From Tubiluchus corallicola (Eukaryota > Priapulida > Priapulimorpha > Priapulimorphida > Tubiluchidae), in assembly GCA_030141605.1 (NCBI GenBank), contig JAQGDQ010000001.1, positions 1,364,001 through 1,428,000 on the forward strand: a DNA stretch of 64,000 nucleotides, written 5' to 3'. The notes under the pieces were generated by a model. It did not search any database and was not told where the DNA came from. It saw only the letters and a list, made by a program, of their open reading frames with translations. Shown here piece by piece: positions 22,801 to 34,520 of the stretch (its first letter is position 1; every line of letters starts with the position of its first letter). Both the position numbers and the translations under genes were made by a program.

Positions 22801-25800
22801 ATTAATGAAGCCACATATATGCCACACATATATATAAGCCTATTGAGTTCTTATTGAAAAGACAGAATAGAAAGTTGCTGTTAGGGCCCAAATCTCAACA
22901 AATGCTAGAGCCCTCGTTAGAGTGCCTGCTGAAGGCCCAGTTGCACTGATGAGATCAGCAAACGCCGAGACCACCACAAATGTATTTTATGCTCCGACAC
23001 GCATTGTAATTTTCATTTAAAATTATATCAAATCTTTGCGAAAAGCACAGCCACCGTCTAATTTTAACATACTTAACATAAAAATGTGTTAGCCCTCAGC
23101 CAAATATCAACTATTTACATGCTATTCCAGAACCGAAAAGACATAGCGACAGACAGATAGACATAGACAGACACACTGACTGAACCAATAATTCTATAGT
23201 TATCTACATACCAGGGCAACTATAAAAAAAAACTCGGTGGATCCGTTAGTATAGACAAGTACAGTAAGGAAGAACTTGTGTACAATTTCTCAAAAATGCC
23301 GCAATGGATGTACAAAGTCAAAAAGTTCGTTACTTTAAGAAAACTACTTAACTATGTCAGTAATGCAAAAACAGCTGCAAAAAACACCAGGCAAAACATA
23401 AAATTACAACTGTTTAAATACGTGCTGTAGAAACTGCAACCGGAGTCAATAAGTCATAAAGAGAAACTAACGCTTTCTTGCAAAACTGTTCAGTATAATT
23501 TCCTACTTAGTACTTATGAGAAAATGATGCAAAAGCAATGTTTTACGCTTAACGCTCCAGTGCCTAAACCTTCTGCCGAATTTTTCTTAAAGTTTGTTGT
23601 GTATATGTACCTGTCTATGTATAACAAAATCTGGGTTCAGATGATTTCATCGACCATTTTCGTCGATATTTGCTTAAATTGGTTTTTCAATAGTTGATGT
23701 TAAAAGGGAAGGACAGGGAATTTTTAAAGAATATTCCAAAAAACCTTCCATACATAGTTATATTACTTAGCTTTACACTTACCTGTTTGAAAAACTCATG
23801 TAATTGGAAAAGAAAGCTTTTAATAATTTAAAATGTTTGAGCCAACTGGTACAACGCCACTGTATCACCATCTCAGTGTGCATCACTGGCTCACCAAAAA
23901 ACACATTATTGACTTTACTGACAATAAAAAGCAATTGTAACCTTTGACTAATTAGTGAAAAGTGTGCTACCTATGTTTCGATTATTTTTTCAAACTTTGC
24001 CTAATGTTACCTAGAATTCTATCAACAATTTGTCGCTAAAAAGCCTCCGCCTAATGGTCAATAGCGAGAGTTTAAATTTACAAGCTTTATACCGTCTTAC
24101 TGCTAATGCAAGCCCCATATGCAATAACACATGTATATGACACAAAAATTTCAAGACAGATTATTTAAGCTTTATTTATCGTCCTTTAACTGCTGAGGTG
24201 CTCATGACACTGACAACATCCAAAACGACAAAAGTGGTCTTAGAAATGGCCATAAGTTAAACAGAGAAATTTTAGCCTTACTACATAAGTCAGTTAGAGC
24301 AACCAACTAACAAACAATCAGTCTAATAATAAACCATCAAGCAATATTCTAGTCAATCACTGGTATCACTCTAGCATAGTAACTGTTACTATTGCAGTAA
24401 GTGAAATATTTCAGTGTAAATCAGTTTTACTGTCGCTGATATAGGACTCTAGGGTTCTAGAACGAAATTCCAGTGAAATTTTGCACTGAAATGGTGCAAA
24501 ACTACAACAAGAAAAAGTAAAAGATAAATTGTTGATAAACAAGACTGAAGTGTTTTAAAATGATGACTCCTTGTGGCTTAGTTTAAAATAGCTGCACGAT
24601 CTCACCTTACAACAAGATCTGACACTTCACAGTATGAAATTCATGGTTACTGTAGTAAGCATGGTTATCAGTATACTTTCAAGATAAAATCTACTTCTTC
24701 TTTAGGATGCATGGAAATCATAATATTTTTTATTCTACTCTTAGAACAGCATCATTTAATAATCGTTAATTAATGTCTTAAAATTTAGAAAAAAAAAGTT
24801 TAATTAATTACACTAAAATTTTCAGTAAACTAAAATTTCTAAATATGCCTTCGATAAACTTTAGAGATTAAAACTTTAGAAACACGTGAAAGCAGTGCTA
24901 AATTTTTATCATAATTTTACTAGGTCATTACACTGGTCTGACTAAAACCAAAAAGTTCAGTAATCTTTTAGGATCGTAATTTTCTTGCCCAATGCTCACA
25001 GTAAGAGTCTGCAAACCCGACTGTAAGGCTATACTAACAAGACCAGCTGAGTAACATATTTAAGATTTCTCACAATACCACTGTTTGTGTAAAGGAATTA
25101 GCTCTCTTCAACGTTTAAAGCCTACAGACGGCTCATATGTGGTAGGAAATCACTGAACAGCTTCAATATGAAAAAAATTGTCATTTAGAATTTCAAACCT
25201 GGAATGCAAATACTATACAAATGATTAAATTACAAATGATCCCAAGGGAATACAAATCATTGGAATAAATGAAATTATGAATATTGAATTGAAATTTAGT
25301 TAATAAAGAGCACAAAAAGGAATGAAGAGTTCTAATAAATTAAACATTGCTCTTGCTCACAGTTCATACTTCAGCCTGCTATTACTCTTAATACTCTTAA
25401 GTCTAACACCATCCTTACAAATGCTGTATTGATCAAAACCATTTAAACCTGTAGCACTGCAAGCAAGCTCTTTTATGCTAATTTGAAAATTATTATTGCC
25501 TGTCATCACGTCTTTCACATTATTCTTGGCCTGATGAGTGTAAAATGTTAGATAAATCACCAGGAAATAAATCTCTGTGAAAAATAATATTTGCCTAGCC
25601 TAGAATGTTCCAAATCACAGATGCATGCACATAGCTAATTTGTAACTAGAATTCTTGCCTATTTCAAGGCTAGGTGTTCCCATTCCAAAATAATCTAGAA
25701 CGCATTAGAGCAACACAAGAGCGGGCAGTTAATTTTATAATTGGGAAATCTTGTTTATTCTATGGTTAGCCATAAGGCTAAAGCTGAAACCAATTTCCAA

Positions 25801-26532
25801 ACAGATCTGCAAATTCGAAGCACAACTACAGCAGAATAGCACATGTTATGCCTGTATGAAAATATACACAGCAAAGAGAAAGTACTCAAGATAAATATAG
25901 AGTGAAGCAGAATTTTAAGCAAAATTCTGTTTGAGCAACAGAAAACAAAGCATTTTGAAGACCTAGTGAAATGCTAAACTTTTCTAACCTCACAGTTCCA
26001 AGCATAACCAGTTTGCTGAACACAGCAGTGACGTTTTTGTGCATTCAATTCATCACCACAGAAACTCTGATCTTTTACACTTTACAGTCTTAACTTACTA
26101 TATTTTACCATACGTATGATCATTAATCAATGCATATATATATAAAATAAAAGCATTTACATAGGGCCTAAACAAAACAAATTCAGGCACATGAATTGTA
26201 CACAGTCTGCCCAAAAATGTAAATTAAAAAGTTATTTTATTTTATTCCTTGGAAATTTATGCTCAAATGCCACTTAGCCTCCATTTTGTTTTTGAGAAAA
26301 TATAATAGATTATAACCCTAATCAGTGTTATATTCTGTTTTTGTAAAGTCATGTTGTTGTACAAAAAACATTTTGACAAAAGACAAATAAAGAGCATTGA
26401 AACAGAAAAAAATTGTTGTTATTAGCAAAGGAAAGCTAGGACAGAGCAAGTATAGTTATGTTACTGAAGGATTGTTTTTTTTTGTTGAACAATTAGTCAA
26501 CACGACATAACATCACAACATATCATTTATAT

Positions 26533-26618
<86 letters not shown>

Positions 26619-29600
26619 TATATATATATAGTCTGCACTTTATACATTTAAATGACATGTTTGGTTACTGAACTACAAAACAATAGTTAAATTAAGTAAG
26701 CAAAAAATAAGTCTAATGAAGAAAGCATATTACATATACATAACATATAATAAAACAAATTTGAGAATTTGTACACCCATCTTACTTACAATATTTAATA
26801 CGTATAATTGATATATTTGTGTACCATCTGACCATTATTGGACTGGTACCCATATAACAGATACTAAAGACATTTAAAATATAGTGATAGTGAAATCTAC
26901 TCAAAATATATTATAAAAAATAAATAACAATGATAAAAACAGTACTTACTATCAGCTCGAAGAAGGCACTTCTCGGGGCAGATAAGTTGACTTGTGATCG
27001 CACCGCTAACATAAAATCCATCAACTTTGCTTACTTTTTCTGTAGGCAAAAACCTAAATAACACGCTGAAGTTAAAAACAGGATACAGAAAATGTACATT
27101 GGCAGCCTAATACAGATCTTGTACATAATGTATTGTTACTATATGGCAATATTAGCATTCTTTAGTGACACCTTCCAATCTACAATAGCAAGTGGAAAAA
27201 AAACTTACAAAAAAATTTCATTACGGCAAGTAGCAGAAAGTCTTATAACATAAACAGCTGCTTGGTTTGGCAGGCAACGGGCATTTCAAAAATGTTGTGT
27301 ATGTTGAATACAAATTTGAAAACACTTGTGTAAAATGAAAGTAACAAAATAATGCACAAATAGCAATAGAAAATTCCTGAACTCGTTTTCCAGGCAAGTC
27401 ACCTTGTTAGTTTGGTAAACTACTCCTCTAAAACTAGCCAAATTCCTGATAATTATAATTGGCTGAGTTTGCAGAGAGAAAAAATAGGATTAGATTTAGG
27501 TCAAACACTCCAGACACTTATAGCACATCACATTGCGGGAATCTCACAATCTTTCAGAAATGAAATAAACAAGTACTAATGTTTGTAATTGAAAGTTACC
27601 TGATGAAACTGCTTTCTTTTGGCTGTTGTTTAATCTTTATTCTGTTCAAACTCCGAAGTCTCCGCACTAGTGTCCGTTTTAATGCAAGCAGTTCAGCCGT
27701 AGAACTCTCGTTCAAAATTTCCTCGGTGACATTACTCGAGTGCTGAAAATCTGACAACAACTGTTCCAGCTGAACTTTCTGTAATCGCAAAGTATTCTGT
27801 TTTCGTTCCTTAGCTGTTGCTGCCTCTGACAAAAGTTTTTGCCTGTGTACCTCAAGAGCTTTCACGTTGTTATTAATAAAGTCATTTATGGAAGCTGAAA
27901 CTTCCTCAAATTTCTGTTCTAAGTCATTTTCAGATAAGACAATTGTATTCAAGGCTTTTTCGAGAGACTGGATTTGAGGCTTTGTTTGTGCCAAAAGATT
28001 AATGATCACGCTTGTTTGCTTATCGGACACATCGGGAATCAAGCTGCACTTATGATCTCGGTGTTCAGTCATGCAGCAGCTGTGACACAGTGGCTTATCA
28101 CAAGTTTCACAGAAAACAACTACTTGCTCACCTGCATGTTTAGAGCAGTTCAAAGCATTTACAGTGGCAGTGAGTAAATTAGTTGTTTTAAACCTGTCAT
28201 CATGAATGCTCAATACAACATGACCAACTGTTCGTCGCTGTCGCGCATGTGCTTCACGACAAAACGTGCAGAGATTCAATAAACACTCTGTGCACCGATA
28301 TCTAGCCCAGTGTTCACTACTACACAAATCACAAATAATTTTTGATCCACCAGGAGGCGTTTTTTTCAATTTCATTTTTCGATTGTGAGCAACATAGTTT
28401 ACGGGTAATGCCCGAATGCCTTGTTTTGGAATTTCTGTTTGTGAATCACATACGGGGCATAATAACGCTTTGCGGGTGCTTACCGGTGACTGCAGAGAAT
28501 TAGCAGTGTTATTAGCATTGTTAGAATTACCAAACACCAATGGTTCCATATTTTCCAAACAATCAAGGCAAAAAGAATGTAAACAAAACAAAAACCGGGG
28601 ATCAGATATGCTTGTTTTACAAATTTCGCAAACATCTTGCTGAGTAACAGCTGGTGACTGCTGTGGAATGTCATGATTTTCGGAACACTTGGCTTTTGAT
28701 CGACAATCGCAAGTTTTCCTCAATAGAGCAAGCTGAAGAATTGTTTCAGGAACAACCATGCCTTTTAGTTTCTCTTCACTTTTTGGCACAACATCATAGG
28801 TCTTTGTCTTTATTGTCTGTATGTCATTTTTTGTGTCATGTTTCATTTTTCCATTTGGTATAAGATCTTTGTTTCCATAATCTTCAAACAATTTCAGTGG
28901 CTTGACATTACTAACCTGTATTGACTCGCTTCCCAATGAAGAGTTATCTGCATCTTCATTTGTTAAAGTTGTTACATGAGTAGAGTCCGCAAACATTAAC
29001 TTATGTTTTTCCTCACAGATTTCTGTGCCATTACCATCATATTTTAATGTACCACTACAAGTTGCACATGTGTGAGGCAGTTGTGAAGTTACTGGAGCTC
29101 CCTGGCATATGTCATTCTGGCTCTTTGCCCCAAAAACTTTGATTTTGTCATCTGAATTAACATCAGCCTGAGAATTTTTTGCTTGCACACTTTTTATCAA
29201 AAATGGACTTGTAAAAATCTGTTTTACGGGTTGTTCCTTTTGCATTGACGGAGTGCTGCTGCTTATGCTTTCGGAACTTTTTGAAACAGGAATGTGTTTA
29301 TCGTTTTGTGAAGTAGAGGTTGCAGATTCTCCAATGACACCTTTGTTGGTATTAACACAACTATTACTCTGTTTGACTAATGCCCGGGTATTTGCCTCAT
29401 TTGCACAATTTTCATTGTCAGTAACACTTTCCTTTAAAGCAACTGTATTAGTTTTTTTTAGCCTATACTCTACTGAAATATCTTTTCCTTTCAAACTTGA
29501 ATCAACTGGTGTAGATTTTTCCTCTTTCTGAGCCTCCTCCTTTGATGTTACTTTTCGTACTTCAAGTCTTGCATTAAGTGGAACAACACAATCTAGATCA

Positions 29601-29686
29601 CACATTTCTTGCTCATTTTTTGCAATGGTAGTGTTCTGCAGCACACAAGACATTGTTTTTGTTTCTTCTAATGCCTGATTCTCCAT
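16882..29686 (-). CDS. TRIM45: TRIM45 homologue: RING, two B-boxes, coiled coil, filamin domain
   Basis: Tripartite-motif E3 ubiquitin ligase, 908 aa in six coding exons: 29686-27600, 27053-26950, 19470-19338, 18869-18752, 17792-17666 and 17039-16882. All introns are GT-AG and the phases agree. It starts at ATG 29686 (MENQALEETK). Domains: N-terminal extension 1-350; C3HC4 RING 353-413 (CEIC, then CLHSFCLDCL, then LLCPVC); B-box 1 from 452 (CDLC through CTFCREAH); B-box 2 from 514 (CSKH through CHSCCMTEH); coiled coil about 560-690; filamin/ABP280-type Ig repeat over exons 2-5 (DGTYLLEILPENSG, GSPFDVNV). The tail is Cys/His/Gly-rich (HSGIFHCCSFCSSGG, GCGHKHPGHPG, HWSCCGK). The order, and the Cys-rich tail after the filamin repeat, are those of TRIM45, which in vertebrates acts in signalling and protein turnover. 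The roughly 350-residue leader makes it much longer than vertebrate TRIM45 (about 580 aa). Intron 2 is 7.5 kb. Confidence 0.93.
19740..19935. repeat. 190 bp duplicated segment, copy 2, in TRIM45 intron 2
   Basis: Same orientation and about 4.1 kb from copy 1 at 15641-15830. It lies about 270 bp upstream of TRIM45 exon 3 in the gene's direction. Differences are scattered substitutions and A-run length changes. Confidence 0.8.
22297..22751. repeat. Tandem duplication of about 220 bp with a CT-repeat expansion in one copy
   Basis: Copy A (22297-22510) and copy B (22524-22751) share GCTAATCTAAGTACTATAAC at the left, a middle with GTTTGAAATT and CCAGTTGCTCAGCT, and CTTCGCTAAAATCCTTTAGC at the right. 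Copy B contains a pyrimidine run of CT and CCCT units at about 22637-22720, where copy A has non-repetitive sequence. Confidence 0.8.
26538..26634. repeat. (GT)n microsatellite followed by (TA)n in TRIM45 intron 2
   Basis: About 76 bp of uninterrupted GT (26538-26614), then GCGATATATATATATA. It begins about 340 bp downstream of exon 2 in the gene's direction. Alternating purine-pyrimidine DNA of this kind is prone to Z-DNA formation and length variation. Confidence 0.9.
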
Positions 29687-29832
29687 TTTGCAGCTTAATT
29701 TTTAAAAACCACTCTAAGATATTTAGCTTACTACATCTGAATGTCTGACTTACAGTGTGACAATGCAACTGACAATGACTGCATCATGCCCAGTTAAAAG
29801 TCCTATTTCTGAAATTTTTAAAACAATTACTA

Positions 29833-30075
29833 CAGTCATACCTCAGTTTTCGAATGTCTCAGTACTCGTACAAATCGGTTTTCGACCTGAAATTTTTTTT
29901 TTCATTTTTGCATTATTATATTTCGTTTTAAGTTTTAGTAATACTTTACAGTTCATTTGGTGCTTGAGAATGGATTATTTGCTTTTACATTATTTCTAAT
30001 GGGAATAAATGATTCACTACTCAACCAAATCGGTTTTCAAACACTTTTTAGGAACAAATTATGGTCGAATGACTG
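29833..30075. mobile_element. pogo/Tigger-like MITE just upstream of TRIM45
   Basis: 243 bp flanked by TA on both sides (29831-29832 and 30076-30077). The left end reads CAGTCATACCTCAGTTTTCG; the right end on the other strand reads CAGTCATTCGACCATAATTT. Both halves contain AAATCGGTTTTC. A CAGTCATACCTC-type end with TA target duplication is the style of nonautonomous pogo/Tigger elements. No transposase is encoded. It lies 147 bp upstream of the TRIM45 ATG. Confidence 0.65.
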
Positions 30076-30484
30076 TAGTAGCTGAATCTACTATGACTGT
30101 CCTGATCACAACACTCCAGCTGAAATCAAACAAACACTATTATTTTTGCTGGATAGCAATAATATGCAGTCATCTTTAGCAGAATTACAATTCAGCACTA
30201 ATAATAACTAGCAAAACCCATGCAAAAACATTTTTGCTAAAAATCAAACTCGCAATATCCAACAAAGCATCAGTTATGACCAATAACTGATAATCAAGAA
30301 CATTTCGCACAACATCATTATGCAGAAACAATGGATAACGCAATTGGGTATAAGCAATTTTTTTATTTTCTCAGTGTGAAGTTGTAAAGAGTTGGACAAG
30401 ATTCAAAAAGTACACAAAATACCTGCATTATGTACATTAATTTATTAAGTTTTAGTTTTTGAAAAAGTAAATTGTGATTTAAAT

Positions 30485-30640
30485 ACTGTTTCTGCAGTAC
30501 CCCTCTACCAAATGGCAGGCACTCACATAATTTAAATAAAAGGTACAATATACTGATTCACGTTTTGTAAATTGACCACTTCACAATACTTGACCCTGGT
30601 TGAAATCTGAGCATACTGAATTTTCTCTCTGTAGCTGAGC
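30485..30640. repeat. Dispersed repeat, copy 1
   Basis: Contains AAATGGCAGGCACTCACATA and CCACTTCACAATACTTGACC. It matches 32695-32850 in the same orientation at clearly more than chance level. A LINE fragment lies between the two copies. Confidence 0.7.
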
Positions 30641-30749
30641 TATCTCTTTATAGCTGAGCTTCCTCTCTATACCTATGCCTTGCTCAAGAAGGCAAGAAAT
30701 GTTGTGACATTTCCATCATTGTTGATTTACTCAATGACATAATCTTACC

Positions 30750-31570
30750 TTTCAATCTCAAAGTCATATGGAACCTAGAGTTGAATTCGAATACGATTTA
30801 AAACTATTGACAGATGGTGGTTGAATGGTTGCCGTTGGTAATTTGTTGCAAGGATCGAAGAAATAGTTTGGAGGTGTGTCCATGCAGAGGTCTAGGAGGG
30901 TGCAAAAAAATCATCTTCTTGGAGGATGTTGTTGATGGGGTCAACGGTCTCTGTCCATTGTTTCAGAGTTGATAACGTGAAAGGTCAGCGTTTCCAGTCA
31001 GTCTAATACATCAGTTTTGTGTTTTTTCCAAAGACGCTTTAAGAGTGGAACACTGCAGTGACCAGACTACTGAAGCATACTCGGAAATTGGTCATTCCAC
31101 AGCTTTTTAAAGTGGGATGATTACTGAAGTTTTACTGGATGTAATGCAATATTTGACCATGCCTATGCATTGATTTGCTTGTGAAATGATATTACTAATG
31201 TGGACATTCCACTTTAAATCATTCGTTATTGAGACGTCAAGATCTTTAATAGATGATTTATTCTAATCAGTCTGTCTTTAAGAAAATATTGAGTTTGACT
31301 CTTAGGACAGATATGCAAAAGATGGCTCTTGCTTTTTTTAAGCTCCAATAACCAATGTTCACACCATTTTTCAATATTGTTAAGATCAAATTGTAGCATT
31401 TACCTACAGCTGTCTATCACAGTTGGCTGGTTTCAGGAGATGCTTGCTATATCGGAAAAATTATTTTTTACTCTTCGTGAGTCTACTAGTACTGGCAAGA
31501 TGCTCTTCATAATGTCTTTTCGTTGACAAGATCTAAGATTGAACAAGCTGTGGTGCTCGTGTGTATTCGA
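30750..31570 (-). pseudogene. Degenerate Jockey/CR1-type LINE reverse transcriptase fragment
   Basis: Translation of the minus strand, with several frameshifts and stops, gives the C-terminal reverse-transcriptase region of a non-LTR element. A segment at 31396-31300 carries LQFDLNNIEKWCEHWLLELK and KSKSHLLHI (thumb region). It is followed by a DLKWNVHISNIISQANQC-like part, and then by ISEYASVVWS at about 31085-31057, equivalent to the common RPILEYASVVWSP motif. The frame is broken in many places, so this is an old fossil. It lies between the TRIM45 and MEGF9-like genes. Confidence 0.72.
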
Positions 31571-33990
31571 ACACTAAACAAGTGGGAGTTCTGCCACAGT
31601 CTCCACATATACTGTTTTTTGCTCTGGCTTGTAAATATTATAATTATTAATTGCATCTATTAATATATTAATATGTATTATTAATTAATATATATTAAAC
31701 AGTCCATAGATAAGAAGTATTTCACGGCCAACCTGTATCAGCCTCAGTTCTTTTAGCCGCCTAGATTAACGTGAGTGTGAATAGCCACACAAACCGCAAG
31801 CTCACCACGATCCACCATAATAAGGAAGTAGCCACCGCAATAACTTAACAAAAACGATCATACAAATAAGTCGTGTAGCTTGCCACGGCTAAGCTCCGCG
31901 ATGCCAATATGGGACACTAACTCTTCAGCAAGATACATATCTATGGTTTTCGAATAATAATCTAAAATTCTCATACAGTAGAAATATAAATAATTATATT
32001 ACATGTATTAGAATGACAATATCTTACTGTATTTAATTATAATTACATAACACAATAAGTCCTTCCTTAACGACTCACTTAGCGACGCGTGTTTCACTGC
32101 ACTCAAATTTTATGAAGGAGCCCTGTTAAGAGAAATTACCTTAGTAACAGTTTGTCTTACTTAGCAGTCAGAGGCTGGTAGTGATCATTCATTACTGACC
32201 TTTTGCTAAAATTCTAATGCACTTGCCCCAATGGGAAACTGGGTTACCGCTATAATGGGTTAATTATAGCTGCGTTCATGTACTTCATTTGCATGTATGC
32301 TATAGGAAAAATAACAATGCTAGAAGTATTTTGCAGACATGCATTATTAATTTTTGCATAGCAGGACAACTGAGAGAATTGCATTGCCATGCATTATTAA
32401 TTTTTGTCCTGCAGAGCAACTTAGTGAGCCATCATATGCAGGCCAAACATGATTCATCTGTGTTTGTGGGGAACGCAAATGAATGTTTTTACATTGTTTT
32501 CTATAGAATCCATTGTTTCATATAAGACGCTTCCCTTAATGTCACCCATTTTGCTAGAACACGTTAGGGTCGTTAACAGAGAACCTACTGTAAATTTGCT
32601 ATTAATAAACATTTTTTCCATGTGTAATAGTGGCAGTGAAAAATGGTATGAATAAACCAATGAGAAGTAATTGGGCAAAATTTGTTTAGGGATCCTTGCT
32701 TCTGTAGTACCGGAGTACCAATGGCAGGTATTCACATAATTTAACTGCAAAGTACAATGCACTGAATCATTTTGAATTTGTCCACTTCACAATATTTGAC
32801 ACTGGTTGAAATCTGAATTTATTGAATTTCCTCTCTATAGCTATAGCTGAAGGATGATAAGTGATAGGGATGAGTATCGAGCAAGTTTTTCTAATCGAAC
32901 GCTATTCGAAACTAAAATTATGGATATGAATAATTCACCACTTGAGCTACAGATGCATTGTTTTACCATTAGAAATTTTGAAATGAAACAGCATGCAACA
33001 GAATTTAGCTGCAATTTCTTTGCACAATTTTAAGATATATTAGTGTATTTACTGCAAAATAAAATCAAGCAGCATGCGTGTTCTTTGTGAGCCTGCCTAC
33101 TGTTAATGATTCAAAAATTTACTCGAAAATCATTAAGTCATTATAATTATGCCCATTGGGAAAGTTGTACACTTACTAACCTTTTTTTATATATTTACCT
33201 TCCAAATCCTCCATTCTTTATGTATATATTTATATTGTATGTCTTGCAGTAATTTTTTTAAATAGCGATTTTTAAGTCTTTTGCTGTTCTATACAGTACG
33301 TGTCATGCACTGAAAACATGTACATGTACTTGTACATGTCATGTTTGGAAAATTGATTATGACAGAAGAACTTCTTGCCTTATCTTTGACCTTTTTAGCT
33401 TCAGTAACGATTTTGACAGTCTGTCATCTGGTCGGTAGCGCATTAGTACAGCGGCCGTAATCATGTTTTGGCAGTTGAAGATTTCCGTTTAATTGGTGAA
33501 TTTTCGTAAGTGCAGATAACGGCATAATTGTTATTATTATGATGTGGTTTTTATTTAAATTTTTAACTTCGTCATTGTGCCTTCATTTATTTGCATAAAA
33601 ATTCTATATATGATATTACCTTTAAATGTGGTCGATTTATGTCGACTGGGAATTCTCCTGTTTCTCTCACACTACTAATGTAACCGAGTCATTTTAATAA
33701 TATAGCTCTACTATTAATAAGTATTATAGTACTAAAGCTGAGTATAGTGTAGAGGTAGTATAGGCCATATATCTTCGTTACCCAATTTTGAAACGCCAAA
33801 TGTTGATCAGTGATAAATAAAAAGTTCCTTTCTATTATCATCTATGGACAAAATTCTCTCAGGTAAAATTTTTACACATTATGCTAGATGCATTGGGTGA
33901 CAGAATACCCTATACCCTCGTACAAATTGACAGGGCCACTGACAGGTTTAACACATTTTTCCTTCCCATCCTTCATGGTATTTTCCAGTC
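31571..33990. other. Intergenic, no gene; holds repeat copy 2 and a small duplication
   Basis: Contains the second copy of the 30485 repeat (32695-32850). The phrase CATGCATTATTAATTTTTG occurs twice, near 32338 and 32389, as a 50 bp tandem-like duplication. A GC-richer patch at 33420-33505 ends in a good donor (TTTTC then GTAAGTG at 33506), which could be a noncoding first exon of the MEGF9-like gene; this is speculative. Confidence 0.35.
32695..32850. repeat. Dispersed repeat, copy 2
   Basis: Direct copy of 30485-30640, about 2.2 kb away, sharing CAATGGCAGG, CACATAATTTAA and CCACTTCACAATA blocks and GGTTGAAATCTGA near the right end. Confidence 0.7.
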
Positions 33991-34079
33991 ATGAACTGGG
34001 ACTTGCACGTTATCAAATCACCTAAACAGCATTTCTGAAATGAATTTGTATATTGTTACTGTTATTGTATGATGCTACA

Positions 34080-34520
34080 GTCTATTGGGGTTCTGACAAA
34101 AAGAAGGATGCCAGAGATGCGAAAGATATTCTGTGTTGTTCTGTAGGGAAATTCTGCAAAAATTTCTTGAAAAATGAGAACATTAAAGTTTACTGCCCTG
34201 GCAACTTTTCAGATTTAAAGGTAATTGAAAACTTATGGTTGACTGTCAAGTTGTGCCTGAGAGAGACCGACTGTACCACCAGGCAGAAGCTGATAGATGC
34301 CATCATCCAAATGTGGTACCATAATGCTCACATTTCTGTAAATTGACAAAATTTTGTGGATTCCATGCCAAAACGAGCAGAGAAACTGATAAAGAATCAC
34401 TTCGCCATGTTATATATCTAAAATTATGAGAGTGATTAAAATGAAAGTGTCTTAATTTATAAAAGAAAATGTACATTTTTGTTCATATGCATTGGTTCAA
34501 TTAATTGTCACAAGGGTGTA
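34080..34520 (+). pseudogene. Tc1/mariner transposase C-terminal fragment with 3' end
   Basis: The plus strand encodes the end of a Tc1-like transposase: KFCKNFLKNENIKVYCPGNF, then SDLKVIENLWLTVK, which corresponds to the PGNSPDLNPIENLW motif holding the last acidic catalytic region. It continues with QKLIDAIIQMWYHN and, after a TGA at about 34345, QNFVDSMPKRAEKLIKNH. The sequence runs to a likely terminal repeat ending CACAAGGGTGTATAC near 34520. The N-terminal DNA-binding part and the left terminal repeat are not visible. This is an inactive 5'-truncated copy. Confidence 0.75.

Noticed and set aside
33420-33511. Noncoding first exon of the MEGF9-like gene with donor GTAAGT at 33506
   Set aside because: The acceptor at 36061 does suggest a leader exon, but a single good donor in AT-rich DNA is weak evidence for this location.
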